This document shows, piece after piece, positions 6,550-7,021 of a stretch of 7,021 nt of DNA. The position numbers and the translations under genes are program-made. The notes under the pieces were generated by a model, which was not told the origin of the DNA, made no database searches, and saw nothing but the letters and a program-made list of their open reading frames with translations. This DNA comes from Nitrospira sp. Its GTDB lineage: Bacteria; Nitrospirota; Nitrospiria; Nitrospirales; Nitrospiraceae. Numbering within the stretch: the first letter of the stretch is position 1; each line of letters begins with the position of its first letter. Location of the stretch: positions 1 through 7,021 of the forward strand of contig JACOEF010000448.1 of the NCBI GenBank assembly GCA_024998705.1. Direction: 5' to 3'.

Positions 6550-6579
6550 TTGACAAGACAGAAAACGCGTTGCTATAGT
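6550..6579 (+). promoter_or_regulatory. Sigma-70-type promoter of the cytochrome c gene
   Basis: A perfect -35 TTGACA (6550-6555), an 18-bp spacer and -10 TATAGT (6574-6579) are present. TG at 6571-6572 forms an extended -10 element. Transcription should start near 6586, giving a leader of about 95 bases before the cytochrome ATG. This near-consensus promoter suggests strong, housekeeping-type expression separate from the upstream operon. Confidence 0.8.
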
Positions 6580-6664
6580 TCGCCTGTTTTGTCGCCCTTA
6601 TCGCCGGCTTTTTGCCACGCTGTTCCTGATAAGCGAGTCGTTATTCATGCGGTGGGTTCAACAC

Positions 6665-6674
6665 AAAGGAGGAG
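6665..6674 (+). promoter_or_regulatory. Strong Shine-Dalgarno site that fixes the cytochrome start
   Basis: AAAGGAGGAG ends 5 bases before ATG 6680 and is almost fully complementary to the 3' end of 16S rRNA. An in-frame ATG at 6647 would add 11 residues before the signal peptide but has no comparable site, so 6680 is preferred. Confidence 0.85.
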
Positions 6675-6679
6675 TTCTG

Positions 6680-7021
6680 ATGGGGTATTTTTCTAAGTTA
6701 GTTGGAGTGTGCGCGGCCGTCACCTTATTGTCTGTGGCGGTGGTGGGAGCTGAAGAAAAGGATCCGTTGAAGCCTCGTGTTGCGCCGGATCAAATGGCGG
6801 ATGCAAAGGCGATGAAGAACCCGGTTGCGTCAACCCCGGAAAGCATTGCCAAGGGCAAGGCACTGTATGAGGGCAAAGGCACCTGCTTCAATTGCCATGG
6901 GAAAGAAGGAAAGGGCGACGGTCCTGCCGGCGCGATCCTCAACCCGAGCCCGCGTAACTTCACCAACTGCAAGTTCCACAAGAAGCGGAAAGACGGCGAG
7001 CTGTTCTGGGTGATCAAGAAC
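6680..7021 (+). CDS. Secreted class I c-type cytochrome (3'-partial)
   Basis: A small electron-carrier cytochrome, open for 114 codons to the window edge. Residues 1-24 form a Sec signal peptide with a short basic start (MGYFSKL), a hydrophobic core (VGVCAAVTLLSVAVV) and likely cleavage after VGA. The mature part begins with a charged, Lys-rich region, then SIAKGKALYEGKGTCFNCHGKEGKGDGPAG. CFNCH (69-73) is the covalent haem-binding CXXCH, and His73 is the proximal ligand. The downstream segment NPSPRNFTNCKFHKKRKDGELFWVIKN resembles the middle of cytochrome c_mono folds. The distal Met ligand would be beyond the edge. The protein should be periplasmic, carrying electrons to or from a respiratory enzyme. 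It reminds me of small cytochromes of nitrite-oxidising Nitrospira, but that link is from memory. It has its own strong promoter and ribosome site, so it is a separate unit from the upstream operon. Confidence 0.92.
   Translation, partial: MGYFSKLVGVCAAVTLLSVAVVGAEEKDPLKPRVAPDQMADAKAMKNPVASTPESIAKGKALYEGKGTCFNCHGKEGKGDGPAGAILNPSPRNFTNCKFHKKRKDGELFWVIKN

Larger units (their letters stand above)
6223..6679. other. Non-coding gap between the RodZ gene and the cytochrome gene
   Basis: No convincing gene lies in this stretch. Reverse-strand open frames here run back into the 3' end of the RodZ gene and show no recognisable domain. A 12-codon ATG frame at 6224-6262 has no support. The gap holds, in order: a C-rich tract (6268-6325), an imperfect stem-loop (6339-6377), a perfect 14-base palindrome and a smaller one (6408-6433), a small CCGG-TAGG-CCGG inverted repeat (6500-6511), a strong promoter (6550-6579), and a roughly 95-base 5' leader to the cytochrome. 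In the leader, CTTATC (6597-6602) could pair with GATAAG (6628-6633), but the loop is long. Confidence 0.75.

Noticed and set aside
6647..6679. Upstream in-frame ATG as the cytochrome start
   Set aside because: It would put 11 extra residues before the signal peptide and bury the strong Shine-Dalgarno inside the coding region; 6680 is better placed.
1..7021. CRISPR array, tRNA/rRNA genes, insertion sequence or phage genes
   Set aside because: No regularly spaced repeats, no cloverleaf or rRNA-like sequence, and no transposase, integrase or terminal inverted repeats were seen.

Overview
The window reads as one dense, co-directional (+ strand) bacterial gene cluster, followed by a roughly 460-base non-coding gap and the start of a separately promoted cytochrome c gene. 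Base composition is GC-rich and coding is tight. The gene set (MutL, MiaA, MTA phosphorylase, a PfkB kinase, a TPR lipoprotein, a RodZ-like protein and a small secreted c-type cytochrome) fits a Gram-negative, respiring bacterium. The cytochrome and the gene style remind me of Nitrospira (Nitrospirota), but that assignment is from memory and is an inference, not something the sequence proves.

Layout: mutL (5' end cut by the window edge, 2-1702), miaA (1723-2750), mtnP (2747-3646), a PfkB-family sugar/nucleoside kinase (3650-4567), a PilW/PilF-like TPR lipoprotein (4564-5265) and a RodZ-like membrane protein (5275-6222). Gaps are 20 bases or less and two junctions are ATGA overlaps, so the six genes look like one transcription unit with translational coupling. 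A candidate internal promoter lies in the 3' end of the kinase gene. After the RodZ gene comes a C-rich, G-poor stretch that may be a Rho utilisation site (its opposite strand fits a G-quadruplex pattern), then two palindromic elements, then a near-consensus sigma-70 promoter (TTGACA, 18 bp, TATAGT with an extended -10 TG). This promoter leads to a strong Shine-Dalgarno sequence and a cytochrome c gene that runs off the right edge.

Functionally the cluster mixes mismatch repair (MutL), tRNA A37 prenylation (MiaA), methylthioadenosine salvage (MtnP, perhaps with the kinase), and pilus or cell-shape assembly (TPR lipoprotein and RodZ). mutL-miaA and pilW-rodZ are both pairings known in other bacteria.

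The main anomaly is that the first two genes are both broken as written. mutL has an in-frame TGA at 659-661 where an Arg codon is expected, and miaA has a one-base deletion at about 1960-1961. mutL also carries changes at two normally conserved motif positions (GFRGEAL read as VFRGEAL, and CPHGR read as CPPGR). The four downstream complete genes look intact. Either mutL and miaA are decaying in this strain or the left 2 kb contains sequence errors; the window alone cannot decide. I see no evidence of a novel defence, mobile or CRISPR-type system here.
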